A DNA stretch of 64,000 nucleotides, from assembly GCA_051294375.1 (NCBI GenBank), contig CM119264.1, forward strand, positions 15,525,473 through 15,589,472, written 5' to 3'. Position numbers and translations under genes: made by a program. Position 1 is the first letter of the stretch. The number at the start of each line of letters is the position of its first letter. This stretch comes from Paraspadella gotoi (taxonomy: Eukaryota > Chaetognatha). The notes under the pieces are model-generated. The model saw only the letters and a list, made by a program, of their open reading frames with translations. It was not told where the DNA came from and ran no database searches. Shown here piece after piece: positions 25,041 through 37,900 of this stretch.

Positions 25041-25690
25041 CTCATTGCGTCAATGAATGCCTATCATTGCGTCAATGAAATGGCCTATCATCGCGTCAAT
25101 GAATGACTATCATCGCGTCAATGAATGACTATCATCGCATCAATGAAATGACTATCATCCGCATCAATGAATGACTATCATCGCATCAATGAATGACTAT
25201 CATCGCATCAATGAATGACTATCATCGCATCAATGAATGACTATCATCGCATCAATGAATGACTATCATCGCATCAATGCAATGAATGATGCTATCATCG
25301 CATCAATGAATGACTATCATCGCATCAATGAATGACTATCATCGCATCAATGAATGACTATCATCGCATCAATGAATGACTATCATCGCATCAATGAATG
25401 ACTATCATCGCATCAATGAATGACTATCATCGCGCATCAATGAATGGACTATCATGCGCATCAATGAATGACTATCATCGCATCAATGAATGACTAATCA
25501 ATCGCATCAATGAATGACTATCATCGCATCAATGAATGACTATCATCGCATCAATGAATGACTATCATCGCATCAATGAATGACTATCATCGCATCAATG
25601 AAAATGAACTATCATCGCATCAATGAATGACTATCATCGCATCCAGATGAATTGACTATCATCGCATCAATGAATGACTATCATCATATC
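25041..25690 (-). repeat. 22-nt minisatellite (right arm)
   Basis: Reverse-oriented array of the same unit as 21490-22215, with somewhat more irregular copies. It lies upstream of the intact AAAS exons. Confidence 0.85.
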
Positions 25691-26739
25691 AGTGAATGAC
25701 TATCATCATATTATTGTATAACTATTATCACAACAGTAAATGTTTATAATTACATCAGTGAATGACTTTTATCACATCAATAATTGGTTATCATCCCATC
25801 AATAATTGGTTATCATCCCATCAATAATTGGTTATCATCATATCGATAATCAATTACTATTACATCAATAATCAATTATTATTATATCAATAATTTGTTT
25901 TTGCATCAATAATTTTAGCATTTTGACTCAGGTCAAATAATAATTTTTAATAAATAAAATTTTAAAAATTGTTGAAAACAATAATTTAAACTTATTATAA
26001 ATTATAATTATTATAATTCTCATTTTATTTATCAATTAAATTACAAAAAGCATTAAATAATTAAATTATTTTTTATTAGGGAATTTAAGACCACTGGCTC
26101 GGGAGAAAATCTTATTTTTTAAAAATTAAACAACATTAAAAAACGCACAGAATGACACCCTGACTTGTTACCTAATGTAGAAGAAAATTATTCCGAAAGA
26201 AGTCAATTATGAACAACATACCTTCAGTGAACATTAATTTGTAAAAAAAAATTAATTTTATGTTTTTTAATTTTTGCAGTAGGCTATATTTATATATAGT
26301 ACTATCCTTATAAAATCGAAAAATTTCAAAATAGGCTTTTCTTAAGATTTGCAGATTTGAATTCCTCGTCAAAAGTTGATAAAAGAAAATAATTCTTTTT
26401 TAAAAATTCTTTCATTAAGTGGGTTAAAAATTTAAAAAACTATATTTAATATATAAAAAGTTAATTTTCAGCTTAAAATACAGCTTTTTCTCATTTTTGA
26501 CCCACTTAATGAAGGAATTTTTCAAAAAGAGTTATATTTCTTTTTATCAACTTTTTATGACAAATCCAAATCTGCAAAAAAATCTTACTGTTTTGAAATT
26601 TTAACATTTATTGGTTTAGTACTAGTATAAATATGGCCTACTGCGTAAATTGTAAAATTTATTATAAATTTTTTTATACATAAATGTTCCTCACTTTTAA
26701 AATTTTAATTAAAGTTAAACTTAGAAATTTTACTACGCC

Positions 26740-27480
26740 TTAGTGGGTAGGAAAGTGTATGATTGAGCTTGACATAGTTTCGATGGATTCGTGCGTGTGG
26801 AAATGAGTTAAAATGGAAAAAACAAAAGTCACATTTACTTATTTTTACTTATATTTATTCATAATTATTATATCTATTTAAAATTTGATAGATGAATTGA
26901 AAAGTAAAGGAAAGTATGTGATTAAGCGGGATATAAATTTTTGATGGAAAAGAGTTTAAATTACAAAAACAAAAGACCCCTTTATTTAAATTTTTAAAAG
27001 TTTCTCTCTTTCTATTGATTGATTGATTAATTGACCAAATTATGCCAGTTGACCAAATTCTGTAAGTGACCAATTTCTGCAAGTGATTAAATTATGCCAG
27101 TTGATAAAATTATGCCAGTTGACCAAATTATGCAAGTTGACGAAATTAGGCAAGTTGGTATTGGTAATGATTGATAGATCAATTTATTTATAGATTTTTT
27201 TATAGATTTATTAAGAAGTCTGTTAATGTTATGATTTGTTATGTTACGATGAAATCGTGCGAGTGGAAATTAGTTTAAATAGAGAAAATATAAGTCACAT
27301 TTACTTGAATTTTTTTACTAATTTTAACCCGTAATTACTCTAATTATGCATAATTGGATGGATAGAATGAGATAAAATTTTGTGTTGGTAGGAAAGTGTG
27401 TTATTGAGCAGGATATAAAGTGTCAATGGAATCGAGGAATGGAAATGAGTTTGCATCAAAAAACCAAAGTCAAGTTGACT
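26740..27480 (-). repeat. Family E modules with 18-nt minisatellite (right arm)
   Basis: Mirror of 19670-20410. The 18-nt units (TTATGCCAGTTGACCAAA) lie at about 27020-27150. Confidence 0.6.
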
Positions 27481-27816
27481 TGAAATTTTATTATTTATGC
27501 TTACTCATAAATGTTTTTATTAATTAATTAAATTTTAAAATTTTTAAAATCCCCTCGATAATCCCATTTCTATTGCCCTAAAATTAATTCATGCAACGTT
27601 TTACCGAAGTTGGTCAAGTAGTTTTATATGAAGCCTTCTGTACATATTTTGATTGGTTTGCGATCTTAATGATTATCAACAGTTATGGTAAAGATAGCCT
27701 ATGATCCATTGGACATAAGAAATGTTTGAGTAATAAGAGAGAACAAAAATGTTGGCCGTAATATATATGTATATATATATGTATTTGAATGAAACTTATT
27801 TTTTTCCCTCTTTCAG

Positions 27817-28008
27817 CCTGTGAATCGGAATCTCGCTCAAAGCCTTGGTCGCTGAAAGAATGGGATGCCCGTTCGGCCTTTTTGGATGCACAACAATCGT
27901 CTGAAGACATTTCGGCACCGTCAACCGCTGTCTTCCTGAACACTTTACGTGAAGAGAGTGTCGTAGCTGCTCTGCGAAAAATATTAGAGGTCATCGTTCA
28001 AAACTGGG
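27817..28008 (+). CDS. AAAS: AAAS exon, N-terminal region
   Basis: The acceptor is CCCTCTTTCAG and the donor GGGGTAATTT; the exon is open throughout in phase 1. It encodes a helical N-terminal segment ending VIVQNW, which joins to GISGLLASFRW of the next exon as in Aladin. Similarity of this exon alone to Aladin is weak, so its membership rests on phase, position and the joint. Confidence 0.75.
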
Positions 28009-31000
28009 GTAATTTTTCAGGAAGTAAAAATGGAAAAGAGAGACATTTTGATAAACGTGTTCCAGTTAGGAAGAATTCAGGGTTAGTTTAAAAACGTTTC
28101 ATTTTCAATGATACAAGTTGAAATTTAAAATATCCCTCTATTACATTTTTCTAATTCAGTAATAAAAAATTTATTAAAAATATCAGATGGATTGGCTTTT
28201 TCGTTTGACCTGCAACTCTTCAGATGGGTTTCTTTTTATCGTCGCAATCGCTTTGCGTTTGCGACGATATTGTAACGCTTTTGCCCATAAGTGGCGTCGT
28301 CGTCGTTGGCGTTCCAAATTATAGATCGCCTTTTTTATGATTAAATTTAGGTATATGAAGCTGAAAATTTATATACAGCTTCTCATCATCGATGTGCTTT
28401 AAATTGAGTCTGGACAGTTATTAAATATGTTTTGTTTGTTTTATCAAAACAAACAAATTTTCTCTCTTTTATTTTCATATTTTTTTCTCTCTCTCTCTTC
28501 TCTTTTAATTACATGTCTCTCTCCCTCTCTCTTTTCCCTAGTCACTGATTCATAATCATAGGGGAAAAAAACGAGTCTGCAGCTGGCTCTGCAGGGGCTT
28601 ATTCTTTTTCTCTCTTTTCTCTTGCTGCTTCTGCTGCTGCCTTTTGAGTCTGCAGCTGGCTCTGCAGGGGCTCTTTCTTTTTCTCTCTTTTCTCCTGCTG
28701 CTTCTGCTGCTGCCTTTTGATTTCTTTCTTTTTTTCTGGGTGTCTCTGCTGCTGAAAATGATTTGGCTTCTTTCTTTCTCTGATTAATTTTTTCCCTCTA
28801 AAAACTTTTATTATCGCCATTTATTCCCAAATTTACATCCGAGATTTTCATGGATTTTTTTCGTGGATTATTTATTTTTTTTTTATTTTCTTTATTTTTT
28901 TCAAATTTGATTTTCTTTATTTTTTTCAAATTTGATTTTTTTAGTATCGAAATTTGTCATCAATCCAGATTTTTCTTATGCAATTGCGACGATCCTTATG
29001 CTTTTAAGATTTTTTTTATGAAATTGGTACAACCATTATTAAAATTATCCAATATCCATTCATTTAAATTTTAATAAACAAGTTATCTTGCCCCTGATTT
29101 TGGACAGGCTTTGGTGGTTTAAGGCCTCAATCACTCTTACAAGATAATGCAAACTTTCAAGACTAGACTATATTATAATTAAAACCGATATAAAAGGGTG
29201 TAGAATGCATCAAATGAGCTCAGCTTTCTGAATCTATACTCCATTTTGGCCTAGTTTGAAGTTGATTTGAATGACCCTTTTTCTTAAGGGTCAAATATTG
29301 AAATTCGCCTCGATAGTTCTATTTGTATTCACATAAAGATCATTAATGCCAAATTTCAAATTTTTTGGTAACAAAAAACATGTACCTAATTTTATAATAT
29401 GAAGCCTTCTCAGTATAGGGGGTTTGTTGGTCTGCTTTTTTGTTTGAAAATTACTGCTACGCAATATATTTTTGTTTTACTTTATACTTTTCATGAATCA
29501 TATAATGGGTCATATTTTGAATCTTGTCCTAGGTCTGTCTAAATGATTTTTGGCTAAATTTTACTTTCGCCGATCGCGGTTTTGACGTCTTTTGAAAAAC
29601 TACTAAAAAATACTTATTTTTTAAAAAAATTTAAAAAAATATTACCTAATTACCCTAACCCTTTTAACCCTAACCAGTAACCACCCCTTGCCCTAAACGA
29701 CCCCTAAACCACTCTTAACCCTAACCCCTCCTTAACCCTGATTTTTTATAAGCTCTTATAATTATTTATCTTTACTATTATAACAATTTTGCATTAAATT
29801 AGCTAATAGATAATTTGGCATAATATTTAGCATAATTAGTTTATGCTAGATCGCGCCCTAAATTATGCTAAAAATATCTTTTCTGTGGAGTTTTATTCAG
29901 AGGCTATCACATTTGACAAGAATCTGTTTTTCGCAGCCACAATATTTTCAAAACAATAATTAATAATTTTTATTTTCAAATTTAAATTCACTTTTTAGTT
30001 CACTTTCGCGTTTTTCGTAGGTATTTCTGGATTGTTAGCGAGCTTTCGGTGGTCTACCTCCATATTCTCTAAACTTTATCCCCATCGCTCACCACCCTTT
30101 GATAATGTGATCACTCAGTTTTCGGCTTTCGGGGAAGATTGGAGCCAGACGAAAATCCGAGCTTTTGAATGGCATCCGCATACTCTGAAAGTGGTGAGTT
30201 TAAAAAATTTTTATTTATTGTACACATTAAAACAACACAAAAAATTCGATCTAGTATTGCGACGTTGGAAAAGGAGGTGATTCTATTGTCGGGCATTTCC
30301 TAAGTTCACCCCGCCTATAAGCATGACACTTTCAGTTGCGACCCGGTGGCTCATTGAGTAAAGCCATCAGCTCATGACCACGAGGTACTGGGTTCCGATA
30401 ACCGTTAACCGTTATTAACGGTTAAAAATAATTTTAACCTAACCGTTAATATACCCCGTGTCCGTTCGCGAGTGACACCAAAAAAATCTTTACTGTACTT
30501 AAATATTTAATAAACATAATTCATAAGTATATCATTAGTTGGAGAACAACTTGACGTTTTTATCGTCGCAATCGCTTATACAGCTTCTCATCATCGATGT
30601 GCTTAAAATTGAGTCTGGACAGTTATTAAATATGTTTTGTTTACGTTTTATCAAAACAAACAAATTTTCTCTTATTTTTATATTTCTTTCTCTCTTTCTC
30701 TTTTCTCTTTTTATTACATGTCTTTCTCCCTCTCTCTTTTCCCTAGTCACTGATTCATAGACAAAGGGGAAAAAAATGAGTCTGCAGCTGGCTCTGCAGT
30801 AGAGCGTTCAAAGATAACAAAATATAAAATATTTAATTTCATTCATTATTGTTTTGATGGAATAAGGTTTGAAGAATTCGATGATGATAACCATTTTTTA
30901 GTATAGTTTCATCTTCCTTGTCGCCAGTGGCTATTTTTGAAGCATATAAGGTGCTATTAAAATGGCGCAACCATTGTAGAGTATGAGAAACTAAAATTAT

Positions 31001-31896
31001 CAAAATTTTATAAAAGTTATATCTAGCTTATATAATATGAAAATAAAGACCCATAACAATATTTTGGTAAGTTTATTTACAAATTTTATTAACAGTTTGT
31101 TAGCTATATTTATTAATAACTAGTAGTTAAAAATAGGCTAAAGTAAAAAAATAAATATTTTGAAATTTTAAAACCGGATTTTTGAATTCCTTGCAAAAAG
31201 TTGATATAAGAAAGTAAAATCTATTTTAACAAATTCTTTCATTAAGTTGGTTAAAAATATTAAAAACTATGATATTTGTTTAATTTTATAATTTTTGGCT
31301 TAAAATTATAATTTTTTTAAAATTTTGACTAACTTAATGACATAATTTTTTAATAAAAATTATATTTTCTTATATCAACTTTTTGCAAGGAATGCGAATC
31401 CGGGATAAAAATTTTTAAATTATTATTTTTTAACTTTAGCCTAATTTTTATTCATAATTATTAATAAATATAACTAACTTTTAATAAAACATAAAATTGA
31501 AAAATAAATTTACCAAAATATTTTTATAGGTCTTTATTTTTATATTTCAAAAGCTTATATAATATATAATTTTAAAAAAAAATAATTTGATTTATCATAA
31601 CTTATAATGTTTGCCCTATTTTATTAGCATTTTATATACATTAAAAATTGTCATTTCCGATAAGAAAGATGAAATTATACAAAAAAATGGTCATCACCAT
31701 TGAATTCTGCAGACCTTATTACAGTAAAATAATTATGAATATATTTTTTTTATTATATTGTTATATTTAAACGCTCTACTCTGCAGGGGCTTATTCTTTT
31801 TCTCTCTTTTCTCCTGCTGCTTCTGCCTTTTGATTTCTTTCTTTTTTTCTGGGTGCCTCTGCTGCTGCCACTGCTGATTCGTCTGAAACGATTTGG

Positions 31897-31934
<38 letters not shown>

Positions 31935-34900
31935 TAATTTTTTCTCTTTAAAAACTTTTATTATCGCCATTTATTCCCAAATTTACATCCGAGATTTTCG
32001 TAGATTTTTTTTTCCTAAATATTCTAAATATCAATCAGAATAATATTTTTTTTAAATATATATTTACTTACTCGAAAATAAGTTATTTTACTGTTTTATA
32101 TTTATTATTCTTTTTTTTAATTTTCTTTCTGTTTATAAATTTATTTTCTTTTCTCAAATATAATTTTTTTTTAGTATCAAAATTTGTTGTCAATCCAGAT
32201 TTTTCTTATGCGATTGCGACGATCCCTTATGCTTTTAAGATTTTTTATGTATAAGTTTCATTTCGTGTTTAATTCATTTACTATTCTTTGTTTAATTTTT
32301 TATCTAACACAGTAAAATTGGCAAAAAAAAGACCATTTGAGGTGTGTTCTAGATTGAATTTTTCAAAGATTTTATATCATAAGAAATCCCTATTAATGGT
32401 CTAATCAATGGCTGAATTATCGTAATGTTGAATAAATTTTGAGTAATGATTTTTATTGTCGCACTCGCTTAGCGTTTGCGACGATATTGTATCGCTTTTG
32501 CCCATAAGTGGCGTCGTCGTTGTCGTCGGCGTTCCAAATTATAGATCGCCTTTTTATCGTCGCAATCGCATAAGTGGCGTCGTTGTCGTCGTCGGCGTTC
32601 CAAATTATAGATCGCCTTTTTTATGATTAAATTTGGGTGTATGAAGCTGAAAATTTATATACAGCTTCTCATCATCGATGTGCTTAAAACTGAGTCTGGA
32701 CAGTTATTAAATGTTTCGTTTACATTTTATCAAAACAAACAATTGTTTTCTCTTTTATTTTCATATTTCTTTCTCTCTCTCTTTTCTCTTTTAATTACAT
32801 GTCTCTCTCCCTCTCTCTTTTCCCTAGTCACTGATTCATAATCATAGGGAAACAAAACGAGTCTGCAGCTGGCTCTGCAGGGGCTTATTCTTTTTCTCTC
32901 TTTTCTCTTGCTGCTTCTGCTGCTGCCTTTTGAGTCTGCAGCTGGCTCTGCAGGGGCTCTTTCTTTTTCTCTCTTTTCTCCTACTACTGCCTTTTGATTT
33001 TTAGTCCGATCTGCTTATCAGCAGATCCCGACTCTATAATTCACTTTGTCGATCCGTCGGTCCGCCCCTCAATATTGTCGGGCACTAACTTATATCATGT
33101 CAGAACATCGAATTATGATAAATTATGCAAAAAAAAAAATGATGTCCATCCGTCTGTCCGTCCGTCCGTCCGTCCGTCCCACCTTAGCAAAAAACACCAA
33201 TTACTCGTGATTGGATGGATGGATTTGAATGAAATTTTGTGTGTGGGTAGGGAAGTGTGTGATTGAGCTCGATTTAAAGTTTCGATGGAATCGTCTGAGT
33301 GGAAATGAGTTTAAATAAAAAAAAAATATAATTCACTATTTGAACACCAATTGCTCATGAATGGATGGGGCGATTGACCTGGAATTTTGTGAGTAGGAAA
33401 GTGTGTGATTGAACAGGAAACCAAGTTTCGATGGAATCGTTTGAGTGGAAATGAGTTTAAATGGAAAAAAACAAAACTGTTTCACTAATTGATTATGATT
33501 TTTTTCCTTTTAAATGTATATGCAGGATGTATTAATAAATCAAATAATTAATCAGTTAATTAATCAATTAGTCAATTTATTAATCACTAATTAATTTATC
33601 AGTCAATCAATACGTCCATCCGTCCCACCTTAGCAAAAAGCCCCAATAACTCATGATTGGCTGGTTGGATCGGAATGAAATTTTGTGTATGGGTAGGAAC
33701 ATGTGTGATGAAGCTGGATATAAAGTTTCGACGGAATCATGTGGATATGAGTTTAAATGGAAAAAACATAAGTCGCATTTACTAAAATCTTTTTACTTAT
33801 TTTAACCAATAAATACTCTAATTAATCATAATTGGATGGATAGATTGAGTTCAAATTTTGTGTGTGGGTAGGAAAATGTGTGACAAAGCTTGATATAAAG
33901 TTTTGGTACGAGTGGAAATGAGTTTAAATGAAAAAAATATGAGTCACAATGACTTGACTCTTTTTACTTATTTTAACCCATAATAGATTGAGATGAAATT
34001 TTGTGAGCAGGAAGGAAAGTTTGTAAAGAAGCTAGATATAAAGTTTTGACGGAATTGTGCCAGTGGAAATGAGTTTAAATGGAAAAAATATAAGTCACAT
34101 TTACTTTATTTTAAGGACATCGATGATGATAAGCTGTATATAAATTTATAATTAATTATTAAATATTAAAATTAATTAATTATTCGATTAATTAACTAAT
34201 TAATTTTTGTAGGCAGATCCGATATTGTTTGCTCAAACTTGTTTTCTTTTTTTCTGGGTGCCTCTTCTGCTGAAAATGATTTGGCTTCTTTCTCTCTCTC
34301 TCTTTCTCTGATTAATTTTTTCCCTCTAAAAACTTTCATTATCGCCATTTATTCCCAAATTTACATCCGAGATTTTCATGGATTATTTTTTTTTCTTTTT
34401 TTTTTTTCAAATTTGATTTTTTTAGTATCAAAATTTGTTGTCAATCCAGATTTTTCTTATGCAATTGCGACGATCCTTATGCTTTTAAGATTTTTTAATA
34501 TATATTTACTTTATTATTTTATTTTATTTCAATTTACTTCACTTTAGTCTTTACTTCACTTCGTCAGTCTGATTCAGGTTTCTGGGAATGTTGACAGTGT
34601 TTAGAGAGGTCGTATTCGATCAAACTGCGGGCTAAAAGTAAAACAAAAGTACCTTCAATAATGTTTTATATTTATTTATTTATTTTTTTCTGTTTATAAA
34701 TTAATTTTCTTTTTTCAAATTTGATTTTTTTAGTATCAAAATTTGTCTTCAATCCAGATTTTTCTTATGCGATTGCGACGATCCTTATGCTTTTTAGATT
34801 TTTTATGATTAAATTTGGGTGTATGAAGCTGAAAATATAGCGCTGAAGTGATCGGGTCATTGGCGTGTTATTGGTTGAGATGACATTTTTTTACTGAATA

Positions 34901-37900
34901 TGAAATTGGATGACCATTAAATAAAAGTTGTTTTACATAAGTAAATATCAATTTAATCTTGGCAGTGATTTCTATTCGGGTATTTTCAACAATAGAATTG
35001 AAACTTATATAACTATTATTTCTTTTTTTTCCACTGATTAATATAAAATATGCTTTATTTACAAAAAACGGTTGGCTATAGTTATTTTCTCCTTATAACA
35101 TCGAACTCACTGGGTGAATTCCTATGCTTTCAAAATACGGTAAGACATAATTTCTTTTACCTTAAGATGAAACTAAAACGATTTTTCATGGTAAGGGCAA
35201 CTTTTAAAGATTAAATTGCTCGTCAGATCTATCACGTTTTTTAGATTAAGCAAAAAAACGGCACGCTATATTTTAAAACTCTTTTCCATTTTTTCCACTA
35301 TTTTTTTCTCTCTTGAACCTTCTCTCTGTCCCTCTTTTTTCTCTCTTTCTCTCTGTCTTTCTCTCCCTTTCTCCGACTTTTCTGTCTTCATATTTTTCTG
35401 TGTCATCCATTCTTTTCTTCCTTTACCTTTATTTCTCTTCCTCTCTATCTCTGCTTTTCTCTCCCTCTCTGATTATTTTTCTTCCCTCTTTCTTATCTTT
35501 TCTTTTCTCTTAATTGTTTTCGTTTTTCCCCTTCTCCCATATATTAATTTCTTTCCACTCTTTCTCTCTCTCCCTACAACTTTTTTTCACACATGCTCTC
35601 TCTTCTCTTATCTTTTTTTCATTCTCACTCATTTTTTGCATTTATATCATACTGGATGTATAAAAATCTTTAAAATGTATTGTAAGAAAAAAAATCTTGG
35701 GTAGCGTATGGTTTTATTCAAAGTTTGGTTGCCTAGCAGATTTAAAAAATTGACTGATTTTTGCGGAAATTTTTTCCGCAAAAACCTGTCGATTGAGAGG
35801 GAAAAAATTACTGACGCTTTCCATTACATTAAAAGAATGCGGTTTTTTTAATTAGTTAACCTTAGTATATTTGTCATCTATTAAAACTATAAAATAAGTC
35901 AAAAACCGAGTTTTAGTTCAAATAAAACGCACCTCACAAATCCTCACAAATTAAAAGTTGACTTAAAATTTAATTTCTGCAAAACTATTAAATTTTTTGC
36001 CCTAATTTTTTAGGTACCAGAAGCACCGTTGAAAGGGAATATTTGATTGACTTGTGGACATTTTGAAGTATTTTCGTTTAACAAATTGTAATAAAATGTA
36101 AAAATGTAATTTTTTTACTAGTCAATTTAAAAATTAATTTATAGGCAAACAATGGATGACCAACGGCAAATGAACCCACTCAGTGGTAAAGAAGATAAGA
36201 AGTACCCGAAATCCGGAGTAAAAAATTTTTTTTCAATGATCTTGACGTTCAAATCTCAAAAAAAAGTCAAAATGGACAAAAATGGACAGAATTTTTTTTA
36301 TTAAAAGTTGCAAAAATTATATCGATTCTTGATTAGAAAAAGCAGCAGATGATTTTAATTAATCCGTAGTCCAGCCCACTTTGTCTTAGGGTTCAAATTT
36401 AATCAATTCTGTTGATAATATTCTAGCAATATTGCAAAAAGTGGTTTTTTTTGCTGAATTCCTCGATAGAAATCACTGCCTCTTATGAAATTAAAATATA
36501 ATAAACGTTCAGTACACTTTGCTACAGAATAAAGGAAAAAAAAACTTATCCAATTAGAAATGGTACGCATTTTTTTGGTGTCACTCGCGAACGGACACAA
36601 GGTATTTTAACGGTTAAATTCGGTTATTTTATGTTATTTTTTGTTTTTATTGGTTGTTTGTTTTTATTTTGTGTTTAGTTTTTGTTTTTATTTTATTTTT
36701 ATTTGTTATTCTTTTTTTAAAAGAAAAGTATTTTTTTCCTGTCCTCTCCTTTCCTGTCCTCTCGTCTTGCTATCCCTTTCTCGCCATATTTTGCCCCCTC
36801 TCTTCTCCATTTTTTTCCCTACTTTTTTTCCTTTATTTTAAACCCTTTTAATATTTTTTTTATATCCTAATCTCTCTAATTCTTTTTTCCCCTCACTTTA
36901 TATCCTTCTGTACCTTATTTTTTCTTTCTCTCTTTTCCCCTCCTTTCTCCCCCATTGTTTTCTCTTCTTGTGAAGAAGTTTTGTCTTCACGCTTACGGAG
37001 ACAAACGATTTTAGCTTCTCCCGTTAACATGAGTTTCACTGATGTTTTGAAGAACAAGTTTGAGCAAACAATGTCGGATCTGACCACGATCATTAGCGGT
37101 AATTAATTAATTAATTAACACAAACTATATAAAGTAAATAATTTAATTAATAAATTAATTAATTTGATCCGAAATGTTTGTTTTTAGGTCTTTTCGTTAC
37201 TGACCACGACAAAAGCAACGACGAATGATTATGGCGATGACAACAATAATGCCGATAAAGATTGACTTGATTGATTGATTAATTTCATTAAATAATTAAT
37301 TAAATTATAAATAAATTGATTGAATGATTAATTAATAGATAACTAAATATTGTTTGATTGAAAGAATAATTGATCGATTAATTGACCGATTAATTATTTA
37401 TTAATTGATTAATTATTTGATTAATTAAAACATCTTTCATTTACATTTAATATAAAAAGAAAAAGAAACAATTAAAAAAATAGGCTTTTTGTTTTTTTCC
37501 ATTTAAACTCATTTCCACTAACTCCTACCTGCATACAAAATTTCATATCAATCGCCTCATCCACTCATGAGTAATTGGCGTTCAAATAATGAAATATATA
37601 TTTTTTTTTGTTTTTTCCATTTAAACTCATTTCCACTCGCATGATTCCATCAAAACTTTATATCCAACTCAATCACACACTTCCCTACCCACACACAAAA
37701 TTTAATTCCAATCCATCCATCCAACGAGTAATTTGAGTTTTTTGCTAAGATGGGACGGACAGACAGACAGATGAACGGATTTTGGGTTTTTTGTTTTTTT
37801 TGCATAATTTATCATAATTCGATATTCTGACATATATGTAAATGCCCGACAAGATTGAGGGGGCGGACCGACGGACCGACAAAGTGAATTATAGAGTCGG

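Larger units (their letters stand above)
5261..32355. repeat. Fold-back P2: giant inverted duplication carrying AAAS exons
   Basis: The left arm (5261-5924 plus 15503-23378) is the reverse complement of the right arm (23867 to about 32355). The two meet around a 488-bp loop at 23379-23866. Mirrored landmarks: two AAAS exons, a 22-nt minisatellite, 18-nt repeats, telomere-like tracts, family D copies and a hAT-like element. Where I compared the arms, nearly all differences are 1-2 base indels. The left arm alone holds the insertion 5925-15502. The left arm starts at the N gap. Confidence 0.92.

Noticed and set aside
35216-35704. 162-codon open frame rich in Ser, Phe and Leu
   Set aside because: It is the reading of a CT-rich tract inside family F; the second F copy does not keep the frame.
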